From Adineta ricciae (taxonomy: Eukaryota > Rotifera > Eurotatoria > Adinetida > Adinetidae), in the NCBI GenBank assembly GCA_905250025.1, contig CAJNOJ010000120.1, positions 186,001 through 250,000 on the forward strand: a stretch of 64,000 nucleotides of DNA. The letters run 5' to 3'. Shown here piece by piece: positions 23,181 to 36,100 of the stretch. The notes beneath the pieces were generated by a model. It did not search any database and had not been told where the DNA came from. It saw only the letters and a list, made by a program, of their open reading frames with translations. Numbering within the stretch: position 1 is the stretch's first letter; the number at the start of each line of letters is the position of its first letter. Position numbers and translations under genes: made by a program.

Positions 23181-24940
23181 TTATATAATGATCATATCTT
23201 CATTATCAATTTCGACTTTGATAAAAATCGTATCATCTTTAACATATTCAAGTGTGGCCAAGGTGTCTAAATCAGTGAATTTCTGTGCACCAAAGCTTGC
23301 ATTACGTTCGGTCACCGGTCGGCCTAAGAATGGCTTGTTTTCTTTACAAATATTTGGTTTAACACTGTATATTATTGGACGACGATTATCAACGTCTTCA
23401 CATTGATCCAGTAAGGTGAATGTCACACGATGTGAAAATGGCCAAGATAGTAGAGCGTCATATTCACCACGACATACGCAAATGAATAACGAGACGTATT
23501 TGCCTTTTGCTGAAAGAAGTCAATGGAAATCCCTAATTTTCTCTGGAACAGATATGAATGTTTCCTTTTACCTTTTCCATCACCGCCAAGACAAATCGAA
23601 AGTGCCAAACGATATCCGTGTCGACTTGTTAAAAAAGGTGGACTGAATAGGGTGGTTTTTTTGCCTGAACGTGCTTCTTCTAGGCGCTCCTAAACAACCA
23701 AAAAGATTTTTTGTTGATTAATGGAAACGTTTCTGTTGTACTTGATAATGATCGATTTTCCATATGTATTGGGCTCCGTAGGTTTTGTCTAAAGCATTGA
23801 CCCGTACAGATAACAATTCGATCCATTTCTTTTGTTCATTTGTACGTTCTTCATAGGCTTGTAACAGTTTCTTTTGGATTGTGATAGTTCGTCCAGCAAG
23901 ATTTAAATGCAGACCGGGTGATTCTTGCATATGTTTCGTAATTTCTGTTCGCTGACCACGGTATTCACAGCCACATTCACCGAATGGACAAGATAATTCT
24001 TGTTTTGGACACATCGTATCCAAGTGATTTTGTATCTAAAGTACAAACTATAAAAATTTTGCATCAACTCGAATGGATTTACACACTTGACCACGTGGCC
24101 ATTCTTGATTTGTACATCCGTTTGGACACGGGACTTTGAATTCCGGGCAAGTATTCAGATGAGGAATTTCTTCTTCGAAGATAATGTTTCCTTTACCTTA
24201 ATAAACAGAAGTGAATTCTCCATATCGTAAGCAGTCTCAGTTATCATACAAAATTCACAAACAACAGTTCGCTTAGGACAATCTTCAGTCTGGTGTTTGG
24301 GAGCGAAACGTCTTTCAAATCTTACACCACAAGCATTTATACAATCCACTTGAACGAATCCGCACGTGTCCGCATGACCCTGTAAATATTGCACATCACA
24401 AGTTTATCTTTTCCCATTGTATTCTCACCATGTAGTCCTTCAATGTTCCTTGCCAATCACAACCTTTATCTTTGTAATAGCAATAGACATCTAAGCTTTG
24501 AATATCTCGTTGTAGTCCTTTGTCATTAACAATTTTGTCGCGAGATATTGGCTGTTGACAATTCGGACAACGCGGAGCAACACTAAAGAAGAGAAGATAG
24601 ATCAACAATTAATCTCCTATCATTTCCATCACTACCGCATTATGTCGGGTAAACAGCTCGAACAAATATGATGGCCGCAATCTTCGAACTGCAGCGGAAA
24701 TCGTAAATAATTACTACATGCTACACAACGATATTTTGATTCCAAGTCGCCACGTTTCCATTTTGGTTCCGGTTCTGATTTTCTACAAATGAAAATGCTC
24801 TAAATCTGTTGAACAAATCAGATGATTTACCGTTTGGATAAACCTGTCATCGGTCTCGAACGAGCCAACGATGGAGTTGTACTCCGAAGTGATAACATCG
24901 AACCTTCATAAACTGGGATGCTCATCGGTGATTCTGTCAT
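23181..24940 (-). CDS. TRAF-family adaptor: RING, TRAF-type zinc fingers, MATH domain
   Basis: This is a cytoplasmic adaptor and likely E3 ubiquitin ligase acting below TNF-receptor/Toll-type receptors towards NF-kB and JNK. ATG is at 24940 (MTESPMSIPVYEGS), the stop at 23181-23183. In order: a RING finger with CVAC, CGHHICSSC and CPNCQQP; a string of TRAF-type zinc fingers (YCYYKDKGCDWQG, CGFVQVDCINACGVRFERR, DCPKRTVVCEFC, CPFGECGCEYRGQR); a short helical linker (LLQAYEERTNEQKKWIELL); and a C-terminal MATH/TRAF-C domain (YIWKIDHYQ, FLTSRHGYRLALSICLGGDG, GEYDALLSWPFSHRVTFTLL, SFGAQKF, DDTIFIKVEI). Length is about 470 residues, typical of TRAF2/3/5/6. Which vertebrate TRAF it matches best cannot be decided by eye. 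About ten introns of 50-80 bp. Confidence 0.93.
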
Positions 24941-27900
24941 TTCTGCAATCAATTGTTTCCACTTTTCCCGAATGACGTCTTCTCCTTACTTGTTAGTTTT
25001 CTCAAATGTTTAATTATGCACGTCAAATACTCATATTTTGCTTTTTTTTTCTTTTTAATATCAAAAAAGGACGTTTTTGAACAAGCTAATATAAAATTAC
25101 TTTTTTTCAAGCACACAGCAACGGAAATAGAATGAAAGACAGTTGTCTATCTTAAAAACAAAAATGCTTGCAGTAAATTGTGATTTTTTTTTCACTGAAA
25201 AGCACTTCTTCTACTTAAAAGACATCTGAATTCCTCCAGAGAAATATAAAAAAAAGCATCTTGGAAACTAATGTCAATAATAAATGCCGACGTTGAGATC
25301 GATGCCTTTATTTATTGACTGGTTTTCTCCCCAATTCTGTGATACATTTGAATATTAAATAGGATCAACTATGTAAAACATTTTCCTTGTTGAAATCATC
25401 ATTTCGATAACCATCGACCTTATCGAGTATTATTGTTATATAATCAACATCTTTATCTCTATCATTTCCGGTTCATATAGCATAACGGATGAATGAGATG
25501 CAGTTCACAGAAATGATTTCAATAAACTAAGATATTTCAGTTTGAAAGCAATAAACATCAGAAAAAAAATTTCATGATAATTTATGATATGAATAACTCA
25601 TTTGATTAATTCGGTATATTTTTCTAAGGAATTTCTTAGAATGACTTGATCATGTACATCCTTCTCAGACAATTTTGTCACATATTAAGCTATTACGGAG
25701 ATTAGAAATCCTTGAGTTGCATTCTCATTCTTGACTATGCATTGATACGCGATAGTCGTGTCTTCTTTCTCTTTATAGACCCAAATCCGATATCCTTCTC
25801 TTTATCCGATAAACAATACATATTCAATCGATGCGTTCTCTCGAGTATCACTTATACTCTTCACGTACAATGTACATTGCTTTCTAATTAACCGTTAAAT
25901 AATTAAATAACGATCAATGATCAGCAGTTTTTCTGAGTCCATTGTCTATTCTTTCGATTATAATCTTCCCTTAAACATGTCTTAACAGTAAAAAGCAGGT
26001 TAATTCAATTCCTATCAGCAGGGTGCATGACATAGAAGTCATCTTATTTCATCGTATACATCAAGCTGTGAAGCATTCTTGTTCTTTTGTCTTGCTTGTT
26101 AATAATATTTTATGTAATATAGTCACAAATCAATTATGCATGGTCAAACAAGACCATAAATGAAAGAGAGAAAGAGCAGTGATACTTCGAACTTGAACCA
26201 TGTTCCTGAGAGAATATTCTCACCATCAAATCATATGTTGTGCCCGATGAGGATAGAATATCGATATTTAGGACAAAATTTTTCAAGGAACGCAAACGAG
26301 TTACTATAAATACTTTCAAAATCATACTTCGTACTGTCAACTATGATATTTGAGTTCAAGTTTTTCCTTTTCTATCCAAAAATTTCTTTTCGACGTAGAA
26401 GACATTTTAATTTATTTAGAAAAAAGACAGCTAATGGACGAAGAACTCGAGAATAATGTGTCAGACACTTATATTAGTTCAATAGACAATCAATTCGAGG
26501 TTTCTTCATATTTATTTTCTTTCTTCCAGAGATATTGTTGAATAATAATCGATATGTGATGAAATTGAAAGCATCTGAGTTGAGTATATCAAAACATTTC
26601 TATCGATCAATAATATATTCTCTTTGTGAGGGTAATCTTTACTATTACCATCGATTTCACCAGTTATTATTGCATAATCGACGTCTCCCTATCTTCATCA
26701 TTACTGATCGATGTGGCATTATTGATAGGTTGTATTCAGTCGAAGCGTGATGTTAGTAAATCGAGAGGCAAAACGACTGTGTCACTTTCCTCTTCTATTC
26801 CTATACTCGATTGCACACATTAGAGACTGAGCATGTACATAAGAAAGATCTCGTAAACTCATTGCATACACTATTGATTAACGAGTTCGCATGTACACAG
26901 ATTCTTTTGTTGTTTTTCTCTTGCTTTTACATTCCGTCACATACATATATTCTCATTTTCATGATAAAACAGAGAAGACAAAAGCGGTATCATATTCTGC
27001 GTGGCTGCTGGCTAGATGCGAAGAAGAAGTAAAAGAATAATTGACGGTCCGAGCACCATACTGTATAAATGCTCTTACGCACGCATACGTACACGCAACG
27101 AATATAATATAAAAGAGGAATTTTGATTTGAAAGAGAGGGAGAGAGAAATGAACCAGATGTGGTTGTACCACGTCGGGGGGTCAGCTACGTTGGTGAGTT
27201 TCATTCTTTCATTTCGTATCGATCTACGTGATCAATTGATATTCAATTGGTATGTTAAATGCTCGTCATCTTCGTTATTTAACATAGTGATTGCAAATGA
27301 ATGAAGGACAATCGACAGACACTAGATTACTAATGAACGCCGAGTCTTTTCTCGTCTCTCTCTCTCTCCCTCTCCTGTCATCGTCTCATTACTGTACTGT
27401 AATAGGTAACACGAAACATTGCGTACAAATGCTCGCTAACTCACTCTCGAGTACTTTGCGCCTTGACAAAGTGTGATCAACATTTTCATAATGTCTATCT
27501 ACATAGTCTTTTCGTCGTTTTTCTCTCATCATCATCGTATCTAAATGTTTATCAAAGTAGTTTCTTCTATTTTTTTCTAATAATCGTTATTGATTTTATC
27601 GATCAATACTGTCAAGGCAAGATAGATTGCATGTTTGTATTTGTCAGGTGTATCAAAATTATTATACCTTTTCTTTCTCAAAGCATACGCGTGCCTTATG
27701 TCTCCAAGAGAGGCAAGAAAAAGAAGCGATGACGATGACGTAACAACATAAATTTTTTGTTGCTTTCATCAGATCCTTGAGAAGGCGCAAGGGGAACGAT
27801 GTCGACAAGAGAAGCGCATAAAGAATAAGGAGAAAAAAGTCGTGATTTCACCTTTCTCATTTTTCTTCTCTCTGTAGTTTGTTCGAAAAAAATTGATTTC

Positions 27901-29158
27901 CGATTGCAACGACTACATCAATCTACAGACATATATTTTATTGAAAAAAGCTTTGTTTCCCGTCAATCTACAAGTCATGGTTATTAAAGTAAGTAGTATA
28001 CGGCAAGTCAAACATCCGATTTAGTTATACAAACTCGAGAACATTTTTTCGGCTATCATTGTTAATACAATCGATCTATGTCACTAATTGACAGTTGAAA
28101 AATATACTGCGATGAACGTCTCCTTTCATGTAGATTGCGTGGTCATATCCTTTTTATTAATCAAATTCGACTTGCACGAACGATGTTTCCTAGAACTATC
28201 AATGTCTTGTTTCTTCTTCTTGTTCTCTTTTGCCCGTTTCCTTTTATTGTTTTTAGGTTCGATGAGTTTGCTTACATTTTACTCGACAAGATCTTTTCTC
28301 GCCTTCGTCGTTCTCCGTGTGTCTCTCTCGACTATATCATAAACATCAGGAATCATTTTTCTTGTCTCACTGAATAACCATGCTTGTCATACAGATATCT
28401 TGATTTAGTCGGTCTACCCTTTTATACAAGTCTTTATACACTAATCAAAACAGTCTGTGTGTTTATGTATGATGTTAAGTCTTCTTGTTCTGCACATCCC
28501 TTGTCGCTCTCGGATAATATTTTATTGACAACATCCGAAAGGCAGAGAGCGAACGAAAGAAGAGAAAAAAAGATTATGAATGAATGGTTCTAGATGTATA
28601 AAAAAAGCAACGGAGAACAACAGAGATAGATCGCCCTCTCGTTCTTTCTCTTGTGTTGTCATCGCTTGCTGTTGGCAGTGTAAAGCGAAGTAATACGTAA
28701 AGAAATCCAAATGATGATATACGATAAGAAATATCTTTAATCGAGATGGTCGTCAAACAGAGAGGGAGAGAGAGAGAGAAAGACAGAACCGACGAAAAGA
28801 GCATTTACGACGAGCAAGTTCTTTCTTTTTTTGATTTCTGTTGTTATACGCATCTCAAAGATCATTTATTGTTCTTTCGATTAATAAACAACATTACTAT
28901 TATTCAAATGACTGCTCAATATTCTTTTATTTATCAATGACAGCGAACTAACCGATGTATATATTCAAAAAGGTATTTCGTCGCATGTAATTTGGCATCT
29001 TGTTAAATGTGTCAATATATTTCTATTAAAAAAAATCGTTATTTTTCGTCGTGTTCTTCTTCGCGTTCGTCTTTTCGTTATATTCTTAGTTTTTACATCT
29101 CTTTTTTTTATTACCTTTTTGTAACCTTCAGTCATATCGCATTTTCACTATTTAGAAA
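24941..29158. other. 4.2-kb region without recognisable gene
   Basis: This is the longest gene-free stretch of the window, between the 5' end of the TRAF gene and the start of the Rho GTPase gene (head to head). Only short open frames occur, none with domain signatures or a consistent exon chain. Several pyrimidine or purine tracts appear, such as CTCT at about 27357-27370 and GAGAGG at about 27130-27145 and 28758-28780. It may hold the two promoters, enhancers and non-coding first exons. I see no tRNA, transposon ends or long repeats. Confidence 0.5.
28758..28782 (+). repeat. GA-rich simple repeat
   Basis: A short GAGA/GGGAGA purine tract in the gene-free region ahead of the Rho gene. It could be a GAGA-factor-like promoter element or plain simple sequence. 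Confidence 0.6.
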
Positions 29159-30883
29159 ATGAGTCCAAACTGTTTTGAGACGACAACTGCAAGGACACAT
29201 AACGATATGACATCATCATCATCAGCTACTCAATCATCAACGACGATATCGTCATCACCGTCATCAAGCTCATCTATTCCACTTGTACCATCATCATCTC
29301 TACATAATAATCATCACACAGGTGGTCATATAACATGTGTTATCATTGGTGATTGCGGTGTCGGTAAATCTTCATTAGTTGTAAGTTATACAACAAATGA
29401 TTTTCCAACGCAATATGTACCAACTGCATTCGATAATTATTCTGTCGACGTGTCGGTTGGCACACGACTTGTTCATTTCGACATTTGCGATACAGGAGGA
29501 AAGGTAAATATCATATACCACACATAGGAATCGATATTTATGCAAGTACTCTCTAGTGAGAGAACCTTGAATCTTCCCTACAGACTTGTGCATATCAGAA
29601 TGATAATTATTGAAAGGGAGAAAGAGCATATATGGGTAATAGTATATGCATAATGATAGATCTTATTGGCAAGTAAAGTGTGCCAATGTTAATCATTTCG
29701 TTTTTCTTTCTCGTTCTCCAACTTCAATCAAACGAGTCGATTGAATGTAAGCATTCGTACCTGTAATATTTTGTCCGACAGGCGTTAAGAGAAGGTCTTT
29801 ATTTACATTCGTCTTGAAAGAGAAGTGGCAAAAATCCGTTTAATCGACCTTGTTTTCTTTTCACTTCTACTTTGACACACTTCAAATACTTATACAAGAT
29901 TTATCAACAAGAAAGAGAACGAACGAAAGCAACTTGAGGAAATCCTTTCTCAACTAAGTACAAATTGAATTCGATTTATTTTTCCTTTTTATTTGTATAA
30001 AATCGATTGAGATTAGACTTCTCATCGACATGAAACAGATGTCGTACTGCAGCTTTCAACAGACTCATTCATCTGTAATATATTTATCATATTCCTATCA
30101 TGTGTGAATCAATTCTATATGCAACGAGACAAAAAAAAACAGCACTTGCCAACTGCAATGAATCCCTTCTCACTTGGTTAATTTAGTTTGGGTCTCGATT
30201 TTTCCGTGCACGGTTTATTTTGCATATCTGATTAGTTATTCTGATCATTAATATTAAACAGTCGTCGAATGGAAAATAAAAAAACAAATAATCAGTAGAC
30301 TAACGACTGTCTCAAGGAGCATTGCAATAATCAAAAACTGATGTTCTCTTTTTTGCTCTTTCAGGAACAATTCTCACCTTTACATGGCCTTTGTATTCCA
30401 TACAGTGATGTTATTCTATTATGCTTTAGTGTCGTTAATCCTTCATCATTTCAAAATGCAATCACATATTGGCTGTCGCGTGCACGTCGTTCCAATTCGA
30501 AAATTCCAATCATACTTGTCGGTACACAAATGGATCTTCGATCAGATTTACAAACGTTGTTAACACTCGATCAACAAAAACTTAAACCGGTGACTGAGAA
30601 AGAAGCACGTGCACGTGCACAAGAAATGCACGCTTGTAGTTATATTGAATGTTCAGCATTAACAGAAAAGAATCTTAAAACTGTATTCGACACTGCTGTG
30701 CTAACAGCGATTGAATTTCGTGATGCAAATACGACACTACCGGCTTCGACGGCATCCATTGTACCTTTACTTGAACAACAAAAACAAGAACAAACATCAG
30801 CCAAGCCGTCTCGATCCCGTCATCATCATCATCATTCAACCAAAACTTGGAGAAAATTGGTCTCGGGTTGTATAGGTGTCTGA
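29159..30883 (+). CDS. Rho-family small GTPase, RhoU/RhoV (Wrch/Chp)-like, with GTPase-site substitutions
   Basis: Two exons (29159-29503 and 30365-30883) join in frame to 287 residues. A Ser/Thr-rich N-terminal extension of about 57 residues precedes the G domain, as in RhoU/RhoV. Motifs: P-loop [10 protein letters not shown]; switch [13 protein letters not shown]3 DTGGK followed by [11 protein letters not shown]4 GTQMD; G5 ECSAL. TQ.D in G4 and the C-terminus [13 protein letters not shown], with no farnesyl-type CAAX and recalling the palmitoylated tail of Wrch-1, favour RhoU/V over Rac/Cdc42. A His run precedes the tail. Relative to Rac1, residue 12 is Cys, 59 is Gly and 61 is Lys, changes expected to cripple GTP hydrolysis. 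Such proteins act at membranes on PAK-type effectors in adhesion and cytoskeleton. Confidence 0.88.
29504..30364 (+). other. Unusually long intron (861 bp) in the Rho GTPase gene
   Basis: The donor (AAG/GTAAAT) and acceptor (CTCTTTCAG/GAA) are strong, and the join falls inside the switch II motif. At 861 bp it is more than ten times the common intron size here. No nested gene or repeat is recognised inside. Confidence 0.7.
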
Positions 30884-31023
30884 GAATATTTTTCATTGTT
30901 TTTTTTTCTTCTTTCTCTTTTCTTTTCTGTTGCTTGGGTTACTTATCACATTTTCTTTTCTTCTTTTCGTATCTTTGTACGTGTGTGTGTGAGTGTGCTT
31001 TTTTTTCTACTTGAATTGTTCGA

Positions 31024-32316
31024 ATGACAAACTGTTCGATGGATGACGTGAAAGTTTTATCCAAGACTAATCTGTTTTTGACGATGTCAAAATCGTTTGC
31101 TACTGTGAAAAATGACTTGTCTGCGGTTCGTGAAGGAGATTACTCATGGAAATATCTTACTAACACATATTTTAACAATAGTAAACAATTGAATAGTTCC
31201 AAATCAACTAGTTCGATACAAGAGAATTATTATAAAAATCTGCCGAGTGCGATGTCCGTTCGTATGGATCAAATTTTGAAAGCACAAAATACGAATGCAC
31301 CGTGGTTGTTGAACGCTTTGAAAAAGAAATTTCATCGTTCTCGAAAGGAGAAAAAAGAACGAAGTTTATTAAAAGAGACTGATTCGAATAAAACTCGAAC
31401 GAACATTTCCGTATCATTCGCAGAAGAATTATTAGATAAACCATTGAGTCATGATGGAACAAGTGGAAAATGGATAGTCAATGAGAAGGAAATCATTCTT
31501 CCGCTGATGAACGTGTGTACATGTCACTTTTTACGGGATCATTCATCTAAGTCCAAAACTATCGTTTTCTAGGAGTTTGATCTATCGCCTGTTGAACAAT
31601 TCAATGTATCTCGTGCTATGTCTTCATCGACATTGCCGACTATTGATGATTCCTTGCACATGCGTCATTACCAATACGATTTTCAACCATTGAGCGCTTC
31701 ATCTGTTACGTTGCCAGCTGATGATCAACAAGCGCATACGTCTTTGATGATAGTTGAAGAAACGGAACAAAAAGTGTCGATTAATGAAGAATCTCCTATC
31801 GATTTCTCTTCGATTGCATCCGTAGTGAAAACATACTATACAAATAGTCGACAACAGTTAGAATCTTTACATAAAAAAGACGTTACAATGTCCGTTAATT
31901 CGTTGACAGTTGAACCAATTGACGACACTCGCCCTTTAGCTTCTGGCGACTCTCCAGTACAAACAAGATCTAAACGAGCTAAATCGACGTCAGCAGTACA
32001 AAGTGATCGTCGTCAATCGCGTAGTTCAGCTGCAAACAAACGAGGAAAGAAGCGTTCAGAATCAACAAATAAAAAGAAGAACAAATCCTATCAAGAACAT
32101 CTTTTAACGAAGGAGGAAATTGAATTACGTGAAGCCCTACGTATTATTGATCTCGATAATATCGGATTCTTTTCACCCAGTGAACTGCGGAAAATCTTGA
32201 AAGAAATCGGGATTAACACAACTGATATTTCCAAAATCGAACGATGTTTACCACTCGATGACGATGGTCATTACTCCATCGACAATCTAATTAAACTCTT
32301 TTTAGGTACTCAATAA
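31024..32316 (+). CDS. Protein with degenerate C-terminal EF-hand pair (410 aa)
   Basis: Two exons (31024-31512, 31573-32316) give 410 residues. The first 340 residues are Ser/Lys-rich and mostly disordered, with a basic block (LKKKFHRSRKEKKERS) and a second basic region (KRGKKRSESTNKKKNKS). The last 70 residues look like a calmodulin-type EF-hand pair: KEEIELREALRIIDLDNIGF, then LRKILKEIGI and LPLDDDGHYSIDNL. Loop 1 has Asp at positions 1 and 3, Gly at 6 and Glu at 12, but Ile at position 5; loop 2 is weaker, so calcium binding is doubtful. It starts only 140 bases after the Rho gene, yet has its own ATG and no shared frame. Specific function unknown. Confidence 0.7.
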
Positions 32317-32424
32317 CCGATTTTGTCCTGTTTTATTTTATGAAAAACTAATTAAAAAAAAACAACACAGTTTCTTTGTTTTTCCTAAAGGGAGAGAAAT
32401 AGTTCGATAGAGTTCAACTATATT

Positions 32425-32646
32425 TTAAATATTAAAACCAGCAGCACGCATGCATGCACGATGTGCTTCAATTTCTTTTGAACAGTTCTCTTCGCCATTC
32501 AGAATGACACATTCGTCACGTATACGTTTCGTTTCTGGACATGCGCAACATGCTTTGCATTTCGGCTTTGTTTCACCTTCAACTACAGGTGTTTGTACCG
32601 GTGGAGGAGGTGCGATTGGTTGGTTTTTCGCCTGAATTGAACCCAT
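32425..32646 (-). CDS. COX17: COX17 copper chaperone for cytochrome c oxidase
   Basis: This single-exon gene encodes a 73-residue protein of the mitochondrial intermembrane space that hands Cu(I) to SCO1 and COX11 for complex IV assembly. The core ACCACPETKRIRDECVI is followed by EENCSKEIEAHRACMRAAGF, containing the copper-binding CC pair and the twin CX9C pattern (C...C and C...C nine apart) that drives MIA40-dependent import. The Pro-rich N-terminus (APPPPVQTP) is longer than in vertebrates, and an additional Cys lies two residues before the core (KCKACC). It converges with the EF-hand gene, with only 108 bases between the stops. Confidence 0.97.
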   Translation of the reverse strand: MGSIQAKNQPIAPPPPVQTPVVEGETKPKCKACCACPETKRIRDECVILNGEENCSKEIEAHRACMRAAGFNI

Positions 32647-33180
32647 TTCTGTCCTTCTAAGTCAGATCAAATAAACTATCTAGAAAAATGAAAACAATTG
32701 AACGAAAATCCAGCGCTGACTCTTTATTTCGATTGTTTTCTTTGTTATATAGACAGAAAAACCATTCTTCTCCATTCATACGACTTTACTTTTGATCATC
32801 ATTATCTCTAGTTCTTTTTCTTTACAAACAGACATGTTGTTCAACAAAACCATAATTTAAAAAGAAACGCAGACGTAAATAACGATATATGTACGAGAAC
32901 AACAAACATTGATAAGATAAAAAAGAAAGTGGAACAAAACAAAAAATAATAATTTCTTCTTGAACTTTGCAGATATAGATATACGCAGAAGATAAACTGT
33001 ACACAAAAAAAAGCGGATGAAAGCTGGTTGCAATTGATTGATATCTTGTGATAGTTTAGATTTAGTTCTTTGGTAACAAACGGAAGAAAATAGAATGAGT
33101 ATGAGATAGTTCAAGCAAAAGAGAGACTGTTATACGATCTCACTGTGATTAAAACGAGGTAAGAGAAAAATAAATAGATT
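32647..33180. other. Promoter of COX17 and 3' flank of the ClC gene
   Basis: 534 AT-rich bases with no gene recognised. It lies upstream of COX17 and downstream of the chloride/proton exchanger stop. Confidence 0.5.
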
Positions 33181-36100
33181 TCAGTTGTCATAATACGTTG
33201 TTTCGATGTTATGAGAGGACATTTGTTGAATATGACGAAGAATATCTTTCTTGGTAATGATTCCTCGTAATCGACTAAATACGAAAAGAAATCAAATAAG
33301 GATGAACATGCTTCGAGAATATCAAAAGTAAACTTACCCATTGCGTGTAACAAATGCTTGACGGAGACCGAGCTTACGGAATAAATCAATTACTGTTTCC
33401 ATGGGAGTTTGATCGGTAACAATAATTGGTGCCTAGAAAGCAGAGAAGAGTATTTTACACCAGAAAGTAATCAACAAACTTGATCTAGTAGGTTGCCAAT
33501 TCGAATGACTTCTGTGTTTGTTGTTAGACGTTGATCTGATCGACTATCAGATTCGTAATCGGAGTTCTGCGCTGCTTCTGCTGGAGATGTGAATTGAATA
33601 ACACTTGACGAAAGACGATAGCGATGCATTTTTTGTGATCCTAAATAACAGATTCAAGTTGAATTTTGGTAAGTCTCCTCTGATCAATGAAAGACGTACT
33701 GAGAACAACTTGTAGATCGCGTCTTTGTATTTGTCCAACAACGTAGGGGTGTTCACGTGTAACAACTACCGGATACAATGTATGAGATGTTTCTTTTAGT
33801 AAACATTCGATGTCGGAAAACGTCATTCCATTTTGAGTGAGAAAAGCCAATGACGCTTGTTGTTCAGGTCTATTCAAAGTCAATAAATAAACAAATTTTC
33901 TTCCAAGAAAACATTTTCTTTCAATCAGATTTACCGTGGTCGCATTACTTCAGCTGCAATTGTCGTGAAATTGAATTCTTCCTTATTGTCTAAAAATGGA
34001 TACCCATTCAATTCAATATGTGCATCATAAATTCCACCACGGACAAAACCGTCACCAATCCATTTGGCTGTCATTGCTGCAGCCATTAATGGGACAATGT
34101 AGGTGAGGCCACCTGTCAGTTCAAACATAATAACAACTAGTGATATCGTCATTTTACTAACGCCACCAAGAAATGCACAGGCACCGACAATAGCATAGAG
34201 AGCAGGCGTCACACAGTTTTCATCTGAACAAAAAAATTTCAAATGATTTCTATCATTTAATCAAGAAAAAGTCGCCATTCGAATTACCTTTACTGCAATC
34301 ATGACGGAAGAGAATAAATGTTGGGTTTTGAATTGCTAATTGTTCAGTTATGATACCAATAATACGACCTGTTATTGCTCCGATTGACATTGAAGGAATA
34401 ATTATGCCAGATGGTACTTTAGTACCAATAGTAAATGTAACAAGTAACACTTGAACAATAAGTGCGAAGAATAGCTGCCATATAGCTCGATGAACCCCTG
34501 GGCCAGCCAATCCAACTGAACCCTTTGATGTGCCACTGATAAATGGAGAACCTGGATAATCACTACAAGAAAATTTTCATCCATTGAAAAGTGAAAAATG
34601 CTTAAATTTTGCTCGTACCAAAGATCGATCATATCTCCCACACGACACTGGCTGACTAAACGCTTAATTAATTCTGACATTGACATACGCGTATAAGGGT
34701 TTGGGTAAATGATGATTGCTGTAATTATTGCCAGGCCAACAACCTATTGAATACACACAACCAATTTTGTTTTTGTTTTTTTTTTTCAAATGAAATTTTT
34801 CCATAGTAGAAATGTGATTAGTTCTGATAAAATGTACTTTTTTTTCTGTATAAAACCGAACTAATTCTATCTGATGAACGAGTAGTTCATTTCCGACCGG
34901 TACGAAAAAGTGCTCGAATACCTACTTCAAGGGTTGTATATTGTCCAAGCCGAGAGTTCTTACGAACGCGACTCCACCAAATATTTGTTTTAATAAAAAA
35001 AGCTCCCCACAAACCCTAAAATATGTTGAAAAAACTATAAAGTTTTCTCTTTCTAATCGTTCTGATCTGTTACCCCAAGAATGCCTAATAGGATAAACGG
35101 CAGTAATTCAAAGGATGCCCATGGTACTGAATAATCGATACTGAATTGGATATCATGTCCATTTCCGTATGGGTTAATTGACCGAACAACAAGTGCGCCA
35201 ACCATAGCACAGAAAAAGGAACGCCATAGAGTTTTATATGGAAAATAATAGGAAATTTCTTCTAAACTAAACAGAACGCCACCTAAATTTACAAACGAAA
35301 AAATGCGTGTTTTATTTCATGACATGTTGTGTTTACCAATAGGTGCACCGAAAGCAACTGAAACACCAGCTGCAGCAGCTGCTGACAGAATTTCTCGTTT
35401 TTTCGCTTCATTACGACCATATTTTGGAAAGAGATACGAAAATATATTGCCGCAACAGCAAGCAATATGAACAAAGGGACCTTCTTTACCCAAGATAAGT
35501 CCAGCACTTGTTGCACACATCTATACAAATCAATTCAAGACTTCGGTTTAATCATAACAAAGATCGAGAGATACACACCATGCCAATACTTTTGATTAGT
35601 AAAGTCCATTTGCCTAGATATCCACGGATAATGAAGCCACCTAAGATGGTCTTAATCTATTTGAACAAACATATGTATGAAATACGAAAAAAGCTGAAGA
35701 GATGGATGTGTAACTCACTTCTGGAATACCACTACCGCATGCATAGGGTGCAAATACTTTTACTAAAAGAACGGCAAATGTTGCGAATATTGTTGACCAA
35801 AATATATACATAATATAAGATAATAGGTCTCGACCAAATCCTGTTCCATATAGTCCAAATACTTGTGGCCAAGTAAACCACTTAAATCAACAAAAGTTCG
35901 ATGATGAAAATCAAATTGCTTTATCTTACTTCGGCGCATTCTTCTGTATTTACACTGGTATATTGTAGATTTCGTGAAGCCCAACCTAATAAATAAATAA
36001 AAGAACGTGTTTCATGTCAATTTCTTTGGGATAGTTTATAATGAAAAGGTAAATGTTAAAAACATGACAACAGTGTACCTAAGCAAATAGCAACATTGCT

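Noticed and set aside
26350-28940. Several 60-90 aa open frames in the gene-free block
   Set aside because: Short, AT-driven, rich in Phe/Ser/Leu from pyrimidine tracts, without domain motifs or a consistent exon chain.
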